Assembly: GCF_902167145.1 (NCBI RefSeq)
Contig: NC_050102.1
Location: forward strand, 11,346,850-11,410,849
Direction of reading: 5' to 3'
Origin: Zea mays
Lineage: Eukaryota; Streptophyta; Magnoliopsida; Poales; Poaceae
DNA: 64,000 bases
How positions within the stretch are numbered: position 1 is the stretch's first letter; every line of letters starts with the position of its first letter. A model generated the notes under the pieces. It searched no databases, had not been told where the DNA came from, and saw nothing but the letters and a program-made list of their open reading frames with translations. The position numbers and the translations under genes were made by a program. Positions 23,250-34,588 of this stretch are shown here, piece after piece.

Positions 23250-24570
23250 TGAAAGGGAATTAGGCTTACACCTAGTTCCTAAATAATTTTGGTGGTTGAA
23301 TTGCCCAACACAAATAATTGGACTAACTAGTTTGCCCAAGTGTGTAGATTATACAGGTGTAAAAGGTTCACACTCAGCCAATAAAAAGACCAAGTTTTGG
23401 ATTCAATAAAGGAGCAAAGGGGCAACCGAAGGCACCCCTGGTCTGGCGCACCGGACTGTCCGGTGTGCCACCGGACAGTGAACAGTACCTGTCCGGTGCA
23501 CCAGGGGACTCAGACTCAAACTCGCCACCTTCGGGAATTTCCAGGGGCGACTCGGCTATAATTCACCGGACTGTCCGGTGTACACCGGACAGTGTCCGGT
23601 GCGCCAAGGGAGGTCGGCCTCAGGAACTCGCCAGCTTCGGGAAACGCCAACGGCTAGTCCACTATAATTCACCGGACTGTCCGGTGTGCACCGGACTGTC
23701 CGGTGCGCCTCCGAAGCAACGGTCATCTCCGCGCCAACGGCTCTCTGCCGCGCATTTAATGCGCGCTCTGCGCGCGCAGAAGTCAGAATCGCCCATGCTG
23801 GCACACCGGACATCAAACAGTACCTGTCCGGTGTGCACCGGACATCCAGGCGGGCCCACAAGTCAGAAGCTCCAACGGTCAGAATCCAACGGCAGTGATG
23901 ACGTGGCAGGGGCACCGGACTGTCCGGTGTGCACCGGACTGTCCGGTGCGCCATCGAGCAGACGCCTCCAGCCAACGGTCAAGTTTGGTGGTTGGGGCTA
24001 TAAATACCCCAACCACCCCACCATTCATTGCATCCAAGTTTTCCACTTCTCAACTACTACAAGAGCTCTAGCATTCAATTCTAGACACACAAAAGAGATC
24101 AAATCCTCTCCAATTCCACACAAAGCCCTAGTGACTAGTGAGAGTGATTTGCCGTGTTCATTTGAGCTCTTGCGCTTGGATTGCTTCTTTTCTTTCTCAC
24201 TTGCTCTTGAGATCACAACTCCATTGTAATCAAGGCAAGAGGCACCAATTGTGTGGTGGCCCTTGCGGGGAAGTTTTGTTCCCGGCTTTGATTTGAGAAG
24301 AGAAGCTCACTCGGTCCAAGGGACCGTTTGAGAGAGGGAAGGGTTGAAAGAGACCCGGCCTTTGTGGCCTCCTCAACGGGGAGTAGGTTTGCAAGAACCG
24401 AACCTCGGTAAAACAAATCTCCGTGTCTCACTTGCTTATTCGCTTGGGATTTGTTTTGCGCCCTCTCTCTCGGACTCGTTTATATTTCTAACGCTAACCC
24501 GGCTTGTAGTTGTGTTTATATTTGTAAATTTCAGTTTCGCCCTATTCACCCCCCCTCTAGGCGACTATCA
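23250..24570 (+). repeat. 3' LTR of Opie-like element A
   Basis: 1,321 bp, identical in length to the 5' LTR and different at two positions only (G at 23739, C at 23847). All six 17-bp palindromes and the TATA box are retained. Confidence 0.95.
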
Positions 24571-26687
24571 GTACCCACTATAGTTACAGAGGTTCGGAGT
24601 CTCTTGGGACTTGTAGGATATTATTGGAGATTTATTGAAGGATTTTCTAAGATTGCTAAGCCTATGACCTCACTTCTGGAGAAGGAAAGAGAGTTTAAGT
24701 GGGGCGAGAAGTACTAAGGTAGTTTTAACCAACTGAAGTTGAGATTGATGTCACCACCAGTGTTGGTTATGCCAGATCTACAGAAGGGATTTGATATTTA
24801 TTGTGATGCATGTGGTTAAAGCTAGGGATGTATACTCATGCAAGAAGGACATGTGATCGCCTACACGTCTCGTCGGTTACGGAAAACATGAGTTGAACTA
24901 CCCTACTCATGACATGGAATTGGCAGCCGTTGTGCATGCACTTAAGATTTGGATACATTATATATGGGAACCGAGTGTCAAGTATACACGGATCATAAGA
25001 GTTTGAAGTATATATTCACTCAGAAGGATCTCAACCTTAGGCAACGCCGTTGGTTGGAGCTTATTAAGGATTATGACTTGGAGATTCACTACCACCTAGG
25101 CAAGGCGAATTTGGTTGCATATGCCTTCAGTCGAAAGGAGCACATTCATTCCGCTATTGTTGTTCAGCTACCTGATGAATTAGCAAAATATTTTGAGAGA
25201 CTCAACCTGGGAATTGTTACTCATAGGGAAGGAGTTACCATCGAATTGGAACCTACCTTGGAGCAAGAAATCCGCAAAGGTCAAATTGGTGATGCCAAAA
25301 TACAAGAGATTAAGGATCTGATTACTGAAGGTCGAGGTCCGGAATTCACGGAGGATGAGCAAGGCACCATATGGTTCAAGGACAGGATGTGTGTTCCTGA
25401 TATTGAAAGCCTTCGTGAGACTATATTAAAGGAGGCCCATGACTCGGATTATTCTATTCATCCTGGTAGTACCAAGATGTATTAGGATTTGAAGCGGAAA
25501 TATTGGTGGTATGGATTGAAGAGAGATGTGGCTGCACATGTGGCGATGTGCGATGTGTGTCAAAGAGTCAAGGCTAAACACCAGAGACCAGCTGGACTAT
25601 TATACCCATTAAAGATACCTGAATGGAAGTGGGAAGAGATTGGTAAGGACTTCATTACCAGATTGTCTTGCACCCAGAAAGGATATGATGCTATATGGGT
25701 TATTATGGATAGACTAACCAAAGTGGCTCATTTCATTCCGGTCAAGACTACTTATAAGATACCTCAATTGGTAGAGTAATATATGGCTCGGATTGTGTCT
25801 CTACACGGTGTACCGAAGAAGATCATTTTGGATAGAGGACCACAGTTTACCCCTAGATTTTGGAAAAGTTTCCATGAGAATATGGATGCGAAGTTGGATT
25901 TTAGTTCGGACTACCTTAGACTGATGGACAGACTGAAAGGACTAATCAAGTATTGGAAGACATGTTGAGAGCTTGTGCCCTTCAGCATGGTAGTAGTGGG
26001 ACAAGAGTCTACCTTATGCTGAGTCTCATATAATAATAGTTACCAGGCCAGTCTGAAGATGTCACTGTTCGAGACTCTATACGGCAGGAAATGCAGGATT
26101 CCTCTACATTGGATCAGACTGGAGGAAGACAGTTCTTTGGATCTAAACTTATTCAAGAGGCAGAAGAACAAGTCTGTATAATCAAGGAGAACTTGAGGGT
26201 AGCTCAGACCAGACAAAAGAGCTACGCAGATAATAGAAGAAGACCACTGGAATTTGAGGAAGGTGATCATGTGTACCTCAAGATGTCACCACTTCGTGGG
26301 ATGAGGAGATTTAATGTCAAGGGCAAATTGTCCCCTCGCTATATTGGACCATTCTGAGTTTTTAGGCGAGTTGGAGAGATGGCCTATCAACTCGAGCTAC
26401 CTGCTACTCTATCAGATGTGCATAATGTGTTCCACGTGTCTCAACTTAAGAAGTGTCTCCGTGTCCCCGAGGAACAGTTACCAATGGAAGAGCTCAGTGT
26501 TCAAGGTGATTTGACTTACACGGAATACCCGATCAAGATTTTGGATACCTTGACTCGAGTTACGAGAAATAAGGTGATAAAGATGTGCAAAGTGCAATGG
26601 AGTCACCACGGTGAAGATGAAGCAACTTGGGAAAGAGAAGAAGAGCTTCGTATAGATTTTCCCCATCTTTTCCCTCGTACTACCTAA
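24571..26687 (+). pseudogene. Tekay-like pol, part 2: RT end, RNase H, integrase, chromodomain
   Basis: Continues the frame broken at 15093: the reverse transcriptase connection (VRSLLGLVGYYWRFIEGFS), RNase H ([24 protein letters not shown]), integrase zinc region (CDVCQRVK), integrase core (GKDFIT, ILDRGPQFT) and C-terminal GPF-type domain, then a chromodomain from about 26526 (EYPIKILD ... WEREEEL) ending with a stop near 26687. The chromodomain is thought to steer integration to marked chromatin. Stops occur at 24716, within 24820-24910, at 25483, 25777 and 25966, and several between 25970 and 26360, some with frameshifts. It is clearly dead. Confidence 0.9.
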
Positions 26688-26713
26688 ATCTCGAGGGCGA
26701 GATTATTTTTAAG

Positions 26714-29700
26714 CCCACTTTGTAAATTGCTAGAAATAATACCAATAGAGAAACAATTTCTCTTTATGTGAGTTTGATCTTTATGCATCATCATATGTGA
26801 ACACCATGTCCAAAAACAATTAATAAAAATATATACAATTAATAAAAATATATACTACCAAATTATGCATCATGCTGGTAATTTTTTATTTTGTGTGCAT
26901 TTTGTGACAACATAGAATAGTGTGAAAAGAAATATACTTAGGACCCAAATGGAAATTTAAAATCTAAAAGAAATTCTAGAAATTGGAAAGAAAGAAAGAA
27001 AATACTATGCAATACAAAAAAATAAAATTTATAAATAGATAAATTTATTCCACAATGATTTACCCAAATCATATACTCAGAAATTTGAGTACAAGTTCAT
27101 CACAGATTTGAAATTCAAATTTAGATTCAAAAATAAGAAAAAAAAGAAAAAAGAGAAAGAAGAAAACAGAAAATAAAAGGAGAAAAGAATAAAACCTTAC
27201 TTGGGCCAAGAACACCCTATTCGGCCCAACACCGGATTACCTCCACTGCGGCCCAACTTCACCCCCCTGCGCGCGCGCCCACTGGTCAACCTCTTCTCTC
27301 GCGCTCACGCTCACTATCTCACTGGAATGCGGGGCCCGCTCGACAGTTTCACACCACTCCCGCGCGCACACCCGACTTACTCGCCTATGCCACTGAGTTC
27401 TAGGACCCGCACGTCAGGGAGGGTCGTCGTCAACCACTCGCCCGAGCTTCGCGCGGGTGATGGCGAGTCGACCGGCGCAAAATCCGCGTGTGCGGTGACG
27501 ATTCTTCCCCTGTGCCTATAAGGAATTGAGGTCGCGGTTCTTCCCTCTCCCTTTCCCCGAATACGCTAGCCGTCTGACCCTTGAATAGCACCGTGGGCGC
27601 CTCGCCGCGGACAAGAAAGAGAGCAGAGCGCCGCCGTGCGGGGATTCCGTCCAACCGGCGATTTGGTCCTTCGATCGGGACCGGGGTGGCTCCGCGACGT
27701 TGTGGGGGTGGTTGTGCGCCTCGTTTCGGTTAGGACTGGCGAACCGGGAGCCCGAAATTCCTCACCGAAGCTCCATCACCACCACCGTACCGCCCTTCGT
27801 CAACATCGGGTCGCTACGCTCTCCGATTCCTCGGTAAGACCTCCCCATTGAGTTTGCATCCGTCTTACCTACAAGTAGCCACCTTTAGAATAGGGATTAG
27901 TGTCTTGCACCCTCGATTGGCGTGGATCCGACTCCCCTTCTGTCGTGGCTCGGCGGCGCCGCCATGGTCGGCTGTCGTGGAGGGAGAGAACCTGGTGACT
28001 GTCGATTCCCGATGAACGGTGGGGATTAGAGCTTGGCGTACCCTTTCGCGTGAACGATTTGAGCCACTGATCTGTTAACGGACGGATCCTGTTGGATCTC
28101 ATCTCATAAAACCACGACCGTCGGATTTAGATCCGAGGGCTACAGCTGCATACCGGTTCAGTAGTTGGCGGTCTAATCCGGGCCGTTCATTTGAGATCAT
28201 GCAGCTCTCGGCGATGGATACCCCTTCGCGGGCACTTTTGTTAAAGAAACCCCCTGGTTTCCAGTATTCAACCCGCAGTCCACACTGAGGCTTACTGAGT
28301 CTAGGAGAAGTTTTATGGTTTAACCCCGAGTTTCTCCGTAATTCGTGCTCAGACCAGGGAACCAAGAATTTAGCAAAAACAGTATAAGGAATACTTTTTA
28401 GTACATGAATAAGTCCCAAAACTCATTTAATTCATGGAAAATTCATAGTAAATCCTTTTTGCTCCATTCCAGTTCCCATAATTTTATATTAATATTGCCT
28501 ACTACTTGGTGACACTGTTTTAACATGGAATCTATACTAGAATTGATTACTCAATTAATTTTGTAGCAAGCACACACGAACTTCGGAAATTCATAATATG
28601 ATCGATGGTCCATTTATAAATTAGATCAAAGTGAGTTAATTATTTATAAGATTCTCTCATATGATTTATAATAACCAATTTATAATATAATTTAATATTT
28701 TAATCACGCAGATCTTTTATAAAATCATAACTCCTTAATCATAACTCCGATCGTAGTAGTTCTCGAGCCCACGATCTCGTAGCTTCGCGAACATCATTAT
28801 TATTCAGTTTGTACTTATGTTTGGTGTGATGTTAATTTTATATATACCATGTTTGTTTGTATTGCTACGACTAGCAGTGAGGTCACGAGGATCTGAAGAA
28901 TCACCCTGGTAATTGGAATCTCAAGTGCCAGGCAAGTTGTGCCCTTGTCCACTTTGTACCCAATAATGTTCTTTATAATCATTTACCATGCATAGGTTTA
29001 ATTTTGATGGGACCCAATAGGTCACCCTAGTTTGTTTATCATGAATACCTTGTTTACCCCTGAATCACTTGGGTAGTTCTGCTACTGCTTTATATGGTTT
29101 TGGGTTAATATTTCATTATATCTATGTTACAATTATGTTGTTATTTTATTTATGTTCATGACAAGATCATTAAATGTTAATTGGAACATAGAGCTTAACT
29201 TGAGAAACACGTGCCACCACAAGGGTTTATGGACGCCCTTGGCTGATTAATTAGGAAAGCTAGTGGAGGACTACCTTACCCGAAAGGGGCAAGGGCAGTA
29301 GGGGAGTGGTCAGTGTAGGGAGGTCCTTGCTTGATTTTGTTGCGATGGCGGTCAGGCAAGAACCCTGCATTGGAGCTTCCTATAAACTGTAGCGGGTTTT
29401 CTGAAGCTAGTGGAACTTTGTAAAGGCCTCGTAGTGTTACCCTGCCTCGCCTCCTCGGTAGAGGTGTATGGGAAGTCGCGATCCCTTGGCAGATGGGTAA
29501 CATGACTTGTGGGTAAAGGGTACCACCTCTGCAGAGTGTAAAACTGGTATACTAGCCGAGCTCACGGTCATGAGCAGCTCAGGACTCTCTGATGATTAAA
29601 TTATGGAACTTAAATTCAATTTTGTCATTTGCATATGCATGGGTTTATTATTAATTTGTTCTATTACTTTATTTAAGGTTTGGTATTTACTTACACTTAG

Positions 29701-30144
29701 TAATTGCTAATAAAATTTTGATCAACTACTTAAAAGCAATGCTCAGCTTTAACCATTCTCTTTGATAAGCCTTACACTCCATGAGCTCCCACCTTTGGTG
29801 AGTTCATGTCACATTATTCCCCACGACTTGTTGAGCGATGAACGTATGTGAGCTCACCCTTGCTGTCTCACACCCCCCCACAGGAGAAGAACAGGTGGTT
29901 CAGGAGGAGCCACAAGGCGAGGAGTTTGATCTGATCTAGGTGGCGTTTCTCAGTTGACATTGGCGCCAACGATCCTTAGTTCGTTTTATGTTTATTCTTT
30001 TATTTTGTAATAAGTCTTCCGATATGTAATAAATACTCTGATTATTGTGACATTTATCTCTATACACTCTGTAATTGTATATGTTGTCTTCTTGGCGCAT
30101 GTATGAGATGCACCTGGCTTTGTTCCTTAAAGCCGGGTGTGACA
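26714..30144 (+). repeat. 3' LTR of the Tekay-like element, first bases deleted
   Basis: Matches 10348-13765 at about 99%. The expected polypurine tract and LTR start are missing: the coding tail runs into TTTTTAAG and then straight into CCCACTTTG, so the deletion spans the PPT/LTR boundary. A 19-bp tandem duplication (AATTAATAAAAATATATAC) near 26818-26856 is absent from the 5' LTR. TATAAGG is at 27517-27523. It ends GTGACA before the AAGGG duplication. Confidence 0.88.
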
Positions 30145-30149
30145 AAGGG

Positions 30150-30500
30150 GGGGGTCACGAGGCTATATATATACACTAACACCGAGCCTTGCGGAAGGAA
30201 TCGACAACGGTGGATAAGCTCGGGATGGCGTCTGCGTCCAAGTGCAGAGTCGGTTCCAATCTCCATGGTGTAGCCCTGATCGGAGAGGATGGACCTAACA
30301 ACCCGTGACCACCGATCAGTGTGGGTGGCGCACGCGCGTTGCGAGAGGCTGAGTCTAACCGGGCGGGACCACACAATATTGACTCAAAAACAAGAAAGAG
30401 GGGAGGGGAGATAATAGGCCGATGAGGGTGAATCTCTATCGGGTCAAGAGGACACGATACCGGTAAGGCTTCCTTATTTTTTCTTTTTATTTTCGGTTTT
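30150..30500. other. Unassigned sequence right of the Tekay-like insertion
   Basis: Continuation of the host DNA at 9661-10342. It holds a TATA-like run (CTATATATATAC at about 30164-30175) and GC-rich sequence without a recognisable protein. It ends at the start of the next LTR at 30501. Confidence 0.35.
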
Positions 30501-30646
30501 TGTAATGCCCAAAATTTGTATCAGGAAAATATTAATAATAATAATGATATAAAAAATAATTATGTAGCGTTTTGGGATTATGGAACCCTCGGAGATTATT
30601 GGTGTTCTTTTCTCTGTGCATACTCAATTATGGAAATTAAAGTAGT
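30501..30646 (+). repeat. Start of 5' LTR of gypsy element E, interrupted
   Basis: Begins TGTAATGCCC and matches 51028-51176 closely for about 146 bp, including ATGGAACCCTCGGAG and the final AAATTAAAGTAGT. It stops exactly where the Tat-clade element starts. The remainder of this LTR is not found downstream, so it was lost together with the right part of the Tat element. Confidence 0.85.
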
Positions 30647-31221
30647 TGTTGGGTCTATGCTTCGTCGCCGAAGGTCTTCGAGGGAGAAGCGGCTTTCGGC
30701 TGAAGCTGTTTGTATGAGATGGCCGAAGGTTCCTTTTCATGAAGCTTCGATATTACAAACCGACTTAAAGATAGAATGACCTTTTAGTCCATAAAGGTCT
30801 GAGTCAATGTTGTAAACTTTTATGAGGGGCATAATTGTAATTCCTCACAGGCTGTGTCCTGTGCCTATAAATAGTGAACAGTATTCCGTTACTGTTCATG
30901 CATTCTGATAATTGCAGTCACATCTTTCGGAAATCAACCTTTGCCAAGGCAGAGGTATTATTGTATTCAGTGATTCAATATATTAAGTAAATATAATATA
31001 ATTCGTCTATAATTTATTTATCTCTTTATTTTATGTTATCTTATACAATCTATTGAAATTTTATTACGAAGACTCAAGCTTCGTAATTATATTCTCATCA
31101 ACCTTCGTCCAAGACTCATTATCCTCAAGGCAATAATGTTTCATGGACGAAGGACGTTAACATTTAACATTTTATGTTGCCTTGTTCTTAATTCATAGCA
31201 TTTGAGAACAAGTCCCCAACA
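30647..31221 (+). repeat. 5' LTR of the Tat-clade element
   Basis: 575 bp from TGTTGGG to CCCCAACA, with TATAAATAG at 30866-30874. It is rich in CTTCG/CGAAG pentamers. The primer-binding site TGGCGCCCACC (Lys-tRNA type) follows at 31223-31233. Confidence 0.85.
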
Positions 31222-31264
31222 TTGGCGCCCACCTCCGGTGAACTCACTTCCACTTTTTGAGCTG

Positions 31265-34116
31265 ATGGCTTCGTTCAACGATCAAGCTGGAGCTGCTTCG
31301 GACCCGAAGCTGGTGCTCCCGATTACAGGTGGTTCGTCCTCAGAGCCAGCCAACAAGAAACAGAAGAAGGAAGCACAGAGAAGGGTACAACATGTTGGGG
31401 TGCAAGGACCCTTCATCAAGTCGAGATGGTCTCACATCCCTATTACCTTCTCCCAAGAGGATCTTCAACTCAAGGATTACCCACACAATGATGCCATGGT
31501 TATCTCTTGTGTTATCAAAGGATTTCTGGTCCACAATGTCTTGGTTGACACAGGCAGTGCAGCTGATATCATATTTGCTAAGGCCTTCAGACAAATGCAA
31601 GAGCCAGAAGATAAGATTCACGATGCTACACATCCTCTCTGTGGCTTCGGAGGAAGGCAGATTGTAGCACTGGGCAAGATCACCATGTCAGTGACCTTCG
31701 GGTTCATCAACAACACTAGAACTGAACAAGTTGTGTTTGACATTGTTGACATGGAATACCCTTACAATGCAATTATTGGTCGTGGCACCCTCAATGCCTT
31801 CGAAGCAATTCTTCATCCTGCTTATCTTTGCATGAAGATACCTTCGGATCAAGGACCCATCGCTATTCATGGAAGTCAGGAAGCTGCCAGAAGGGCCGAA
31901 GGAAACTGGACTGACTCAAAAGCAATCCATAACATAGATGGAGCTGAAGTTTGTGAACAGTACAAATTCAGAAGGGAAAAAGCAGCTTTAGCAGATCAGC
32001 CGAAGCCCATGCTCTTATGTGAGGACATAGCAGAGCAGAAGGTGCTGTTGGGCTCTCAATTATCTGAATAACAGGAGAAAACCTTGATAAGGTTTTTGTT
32101 CAACAACAAAGATGTTTTTGCATGGTCAGCCAATGATCTCTGCGGAGTTAATAGGGATGTTATTGAACATTCGCTCAATGTTGATCCATCCTTCAGACCC
32201 AGAAAGCAGAGGCTTCGGAAAATGTCTGATGATAAGGCCGAAGGTGCTCGTAATGAAGTCAAAAGACTCCTCAGTGCAGGAGTTATCAGAGAAGTAAAGT
32301 ACCCAGAATGGCTAGCTAACACTGTTATGGTAAAAAAGGCCAATGGCAAGTGGCGAATGTGTATCGATTTTACAGATCTCAACAAGGCTTGTCCGAAGGA
32401 CGAGTTCCCATTGCCAAGGATAGACTCTTTAGTTGATGCAACAGCTTCTTCAGAGCTCATGAGTCTGCTAGACTGTTACTCAAGCTACCACCAAATCTGG
32501 ATGAAGAAGGAAGATGAGCCGAAAACTAGCTTCATAACCCCAAGTGGCACATATTGCTATCTTCGGATGCCTGAGGGGCTCAAAAACGCTGGAGGAAGTT
32601 TCAGCAGAATGACTGCGAAGGTTCTCCAGTCTCAGATAGGCAGAAATGTGCTAACTTATGTTGATGACATCATTGTAAAAAGCACGAAACAGGAAAATCA
32701 TGTTGCTGATTTGCAGGAGACCTTCGCCAGTTTCAGACAAGCTGGCTTAAAGTTGAATCTAGAAAAATGTGTCTTCGGTGTAAAGAAGGGGAAATTTCTT
32801 GGATGCTTGGTTTCAACAAAGGGAATTGAAGCTAATCCAAGTAAAATTGAAGCCATACTTCGAATGGAGCCACCAACCACAAAAAAGGGGGCCCAAAGAT
32901 TAACAGGAAGGTTGGCATCTCTTAATAGATTTATATCCAGATCAGCAGAAAGGAATCTACCATTCTTCGAAGTGCTGAAATCAGCTGAAGTCTTTCAATG
33001 GGGACCAAGCCAACAAAAAGCCTTCGAGGAGTTGAAGCAATATCTGATAGATTTAACAACATTAACTCCACCGACGCCAGGGGCTCCTTTGTTATTATAT
33101 GTGGCAGCTTCGCACTCAGTGGTAAGTGCAGCACTTGTCCAGGAGAAGCTTGATGGTCAAGTCAAGAAGCAGGTCCCAGTATATTTTGTATCTGAAGTTC
33201 TTAGTATATCAAAGAAAAACTATACAGAATTAGAGAAGGTGTTATATGCTGTTTTGATGGCATCCAGGAAGCTTCGGCATTACTTTCAAGCATACAATAT
33301 TGTTGTTCCTTCTTCGCAGCCGTTGAAGGATATTATGAGAAATAGAGAAGCCACTGGGCGGATTGGAAAATGGGCTGCAGAGCTCAATGAATTTTGCATT
33401 GATTATGTGCATAGATCTTCGATCCAGTCCCAGGCGTTAGCAGACTTCATTGCTGACTGGACGTCAGGGGCTCAGGATGAAGAAACAAATAAAGATGCCG
33501 AAGTATGGACAGTGTTTTGCGATGGATCTTGGGGAACCTTCGGGGCAGGAGCAGCTGCTGTGTTGGTATCGCCATCCAAAGTTAAAACTTGTTATGCGGC
33601 AAGACTTGATTTTAGTTGTACAAATAATATTACCGAGTACGAAGCCTTGCTTTTGGGTCTTCGGAAGCTAAGAGCAATGGGAATCAGAAGGGCCATTCTT
33701 AAAACTGATTCCCAGGTTGTTTCGGGTCATATTGACAAGAGTTGCAAGGCTAAAGATCCGAAGCTTGAAAAATATCTGGAACTGGTTCGAAGAGTCGAAG
33801 CTTCATTCGAAGGATTTTCTGTCAAAAATATCCCTCGAGGACAAAATGAGCATGCTGATTTGCTAGCTAAGTCAGCAGCACAGGGGCTGCCCTTACCTTC
33901 GGATGTGTTCTTCGAAACAATAAAAGCACCTTTGGTGGAACTTCTTGAAAGAGCAGTCCTCAATATATCTCCTGTTTATAGCGAAGATTGGAGAACCGAG
34001 ATTATCTCTTACCTTCAGGGTAAATTCCTTTCAGATGACGAAACTTATAACAGGAGGATAGAGGCAAGAGCTCGTCCATATATCATGATAGAGGGGGAGT
34101 TGTACAAGCATGGAGT
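31265..34116 (+). pseudogene. Tat-clade gag remnant-protease-RT-RNase H
   Basis: ATG 31265 opens a short gag-like N-terminus (about 50 codons, MASFNDQ...) running directly into the protease region; most of gag, including any zinc knuckle, is missing. The protease active site is DTGSAAD (31549-31569). A single TAA at 32069-32071 splits the frame just before the reverse transcriptase entry (LIRFLFNNKDVFAW). Then come MCIDFTDLNKACPKD, YHQIWM, the active site YVDDIIVKS, RNase H of the Tat type with a second RNase H-like unit (FCDGSWG, EYEALLLGL, LKTDSQVV) and QNEHADLLA. It stops after about 34116 with no integrase. The TAA probably comes from one C-to-T change in a Gln codon. Confidence 0.88.
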
Positions 34117-34588
34117 TTGGATTAGCTCTAATTTGTGATCTATGTTTTTAGAGAAAACCTTTTTAAGAAAAACGAAAAGAAAACACACAAGCTCAGCAAT
34201 GATAAGCACAAACAAATCAAATGTTTTGAATAAGGGTAGAATAGAGTTTTTCCAAAGCACAGGCTACTCAGATTCGGGGGCTAAGCATAACTACTATTGC
34301 TTGGCTCCTGAATTGAGAACTATGCTAAATGCAACTTATGAGCACTAACGTTAAAGCATCACATATGCACTCAAAAGGGGAGAAAACATCAAGCGAAATT
34401 CATTTTGAAATGCCCTAGGTGGCCACACAAATAGAGTTTTTCAAGGCACGGGACTACACGATTACCTCTCATACATGCAGGGCTCTAGCCAAAGTGAAGA
34501 AAAACTTCACTACCCAATGCATGCAGAGGACTGGGCATACTAACTTCAGACCAGGCAACTTCTCTTCTGGCAAGGCTGACGCACAACT

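Larger units (their letters stand above)
15089..24575 (+). mobile_element. Opie-like Sirevirus (element A), complete and very young
   Basis: Ty1/copia element 15094-24570 (9,477 bp) flanked by GTACC at 15089-15093 and 24571-24575. Both LTRs are 1,321 bp, TG...CA, and differ at only two positions (A15583/G23739 and T15691/C23847). PBS, long gag, full pol, multiple polypurine tracts and palindrome-rich LTRs identify the Sirevirus lineage; the LTR start matches the Opie type. gag and pol have no internal stop or frameshift. It is inserted in the reverse transcriptase frame of the Tekay-like element, so it is younger than that element. Confidence 0.93.
10343..30149 (+). mobile_element. Ty3/gypsy chromovirus, Tekay/Xilon-like, split by an Opie element
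   Basis: Element 10348-30144 is flanked by AAGGG at 10343-10347 and 30145-30149. It starts TGTAACACCC and ends GTGTGACA. Two LTRs of about 3.42 kb bound a short interior (about 1.33 kb plus 2.14 kb after removing the nested Opie). The PBS matches initiator Met-tRNA. The pol fragments run reverse transcriptase, RNase H, integrase, then chromodomain, the order of chromoviruses; LTRs of this length are typical of the maize Tekay/Prem1/Xilon group. gag and most of the protease are gone and pol has many stops, so this copy could move only with helper proteins. I count roughly 35 LTR differences, about 1%. Confidence 0.9.
30642..34116 (+). mobile_element. Ty3/gypsy Tat-clade element (Cinful/Zeon-like), 3'-truncated
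   Basis: Starts TGTTGGG at 30647 after GTAGT (30642-30646). The uninterrupted site is preserved at 51172-51176 in the other LTR of element E, confirming the boundary. It has a 575-bp LTR, a TGGCGCCC-type PBS, a shortened gag-protease frame, reverse transcriptase and RNase H. The homology stops near 34116; integrase and the 3' LTR are absent. The family name is a guess from LTR length and TGTTGGG start; the Tat clade is well supported by protein motifs. Confidence 0.8.
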
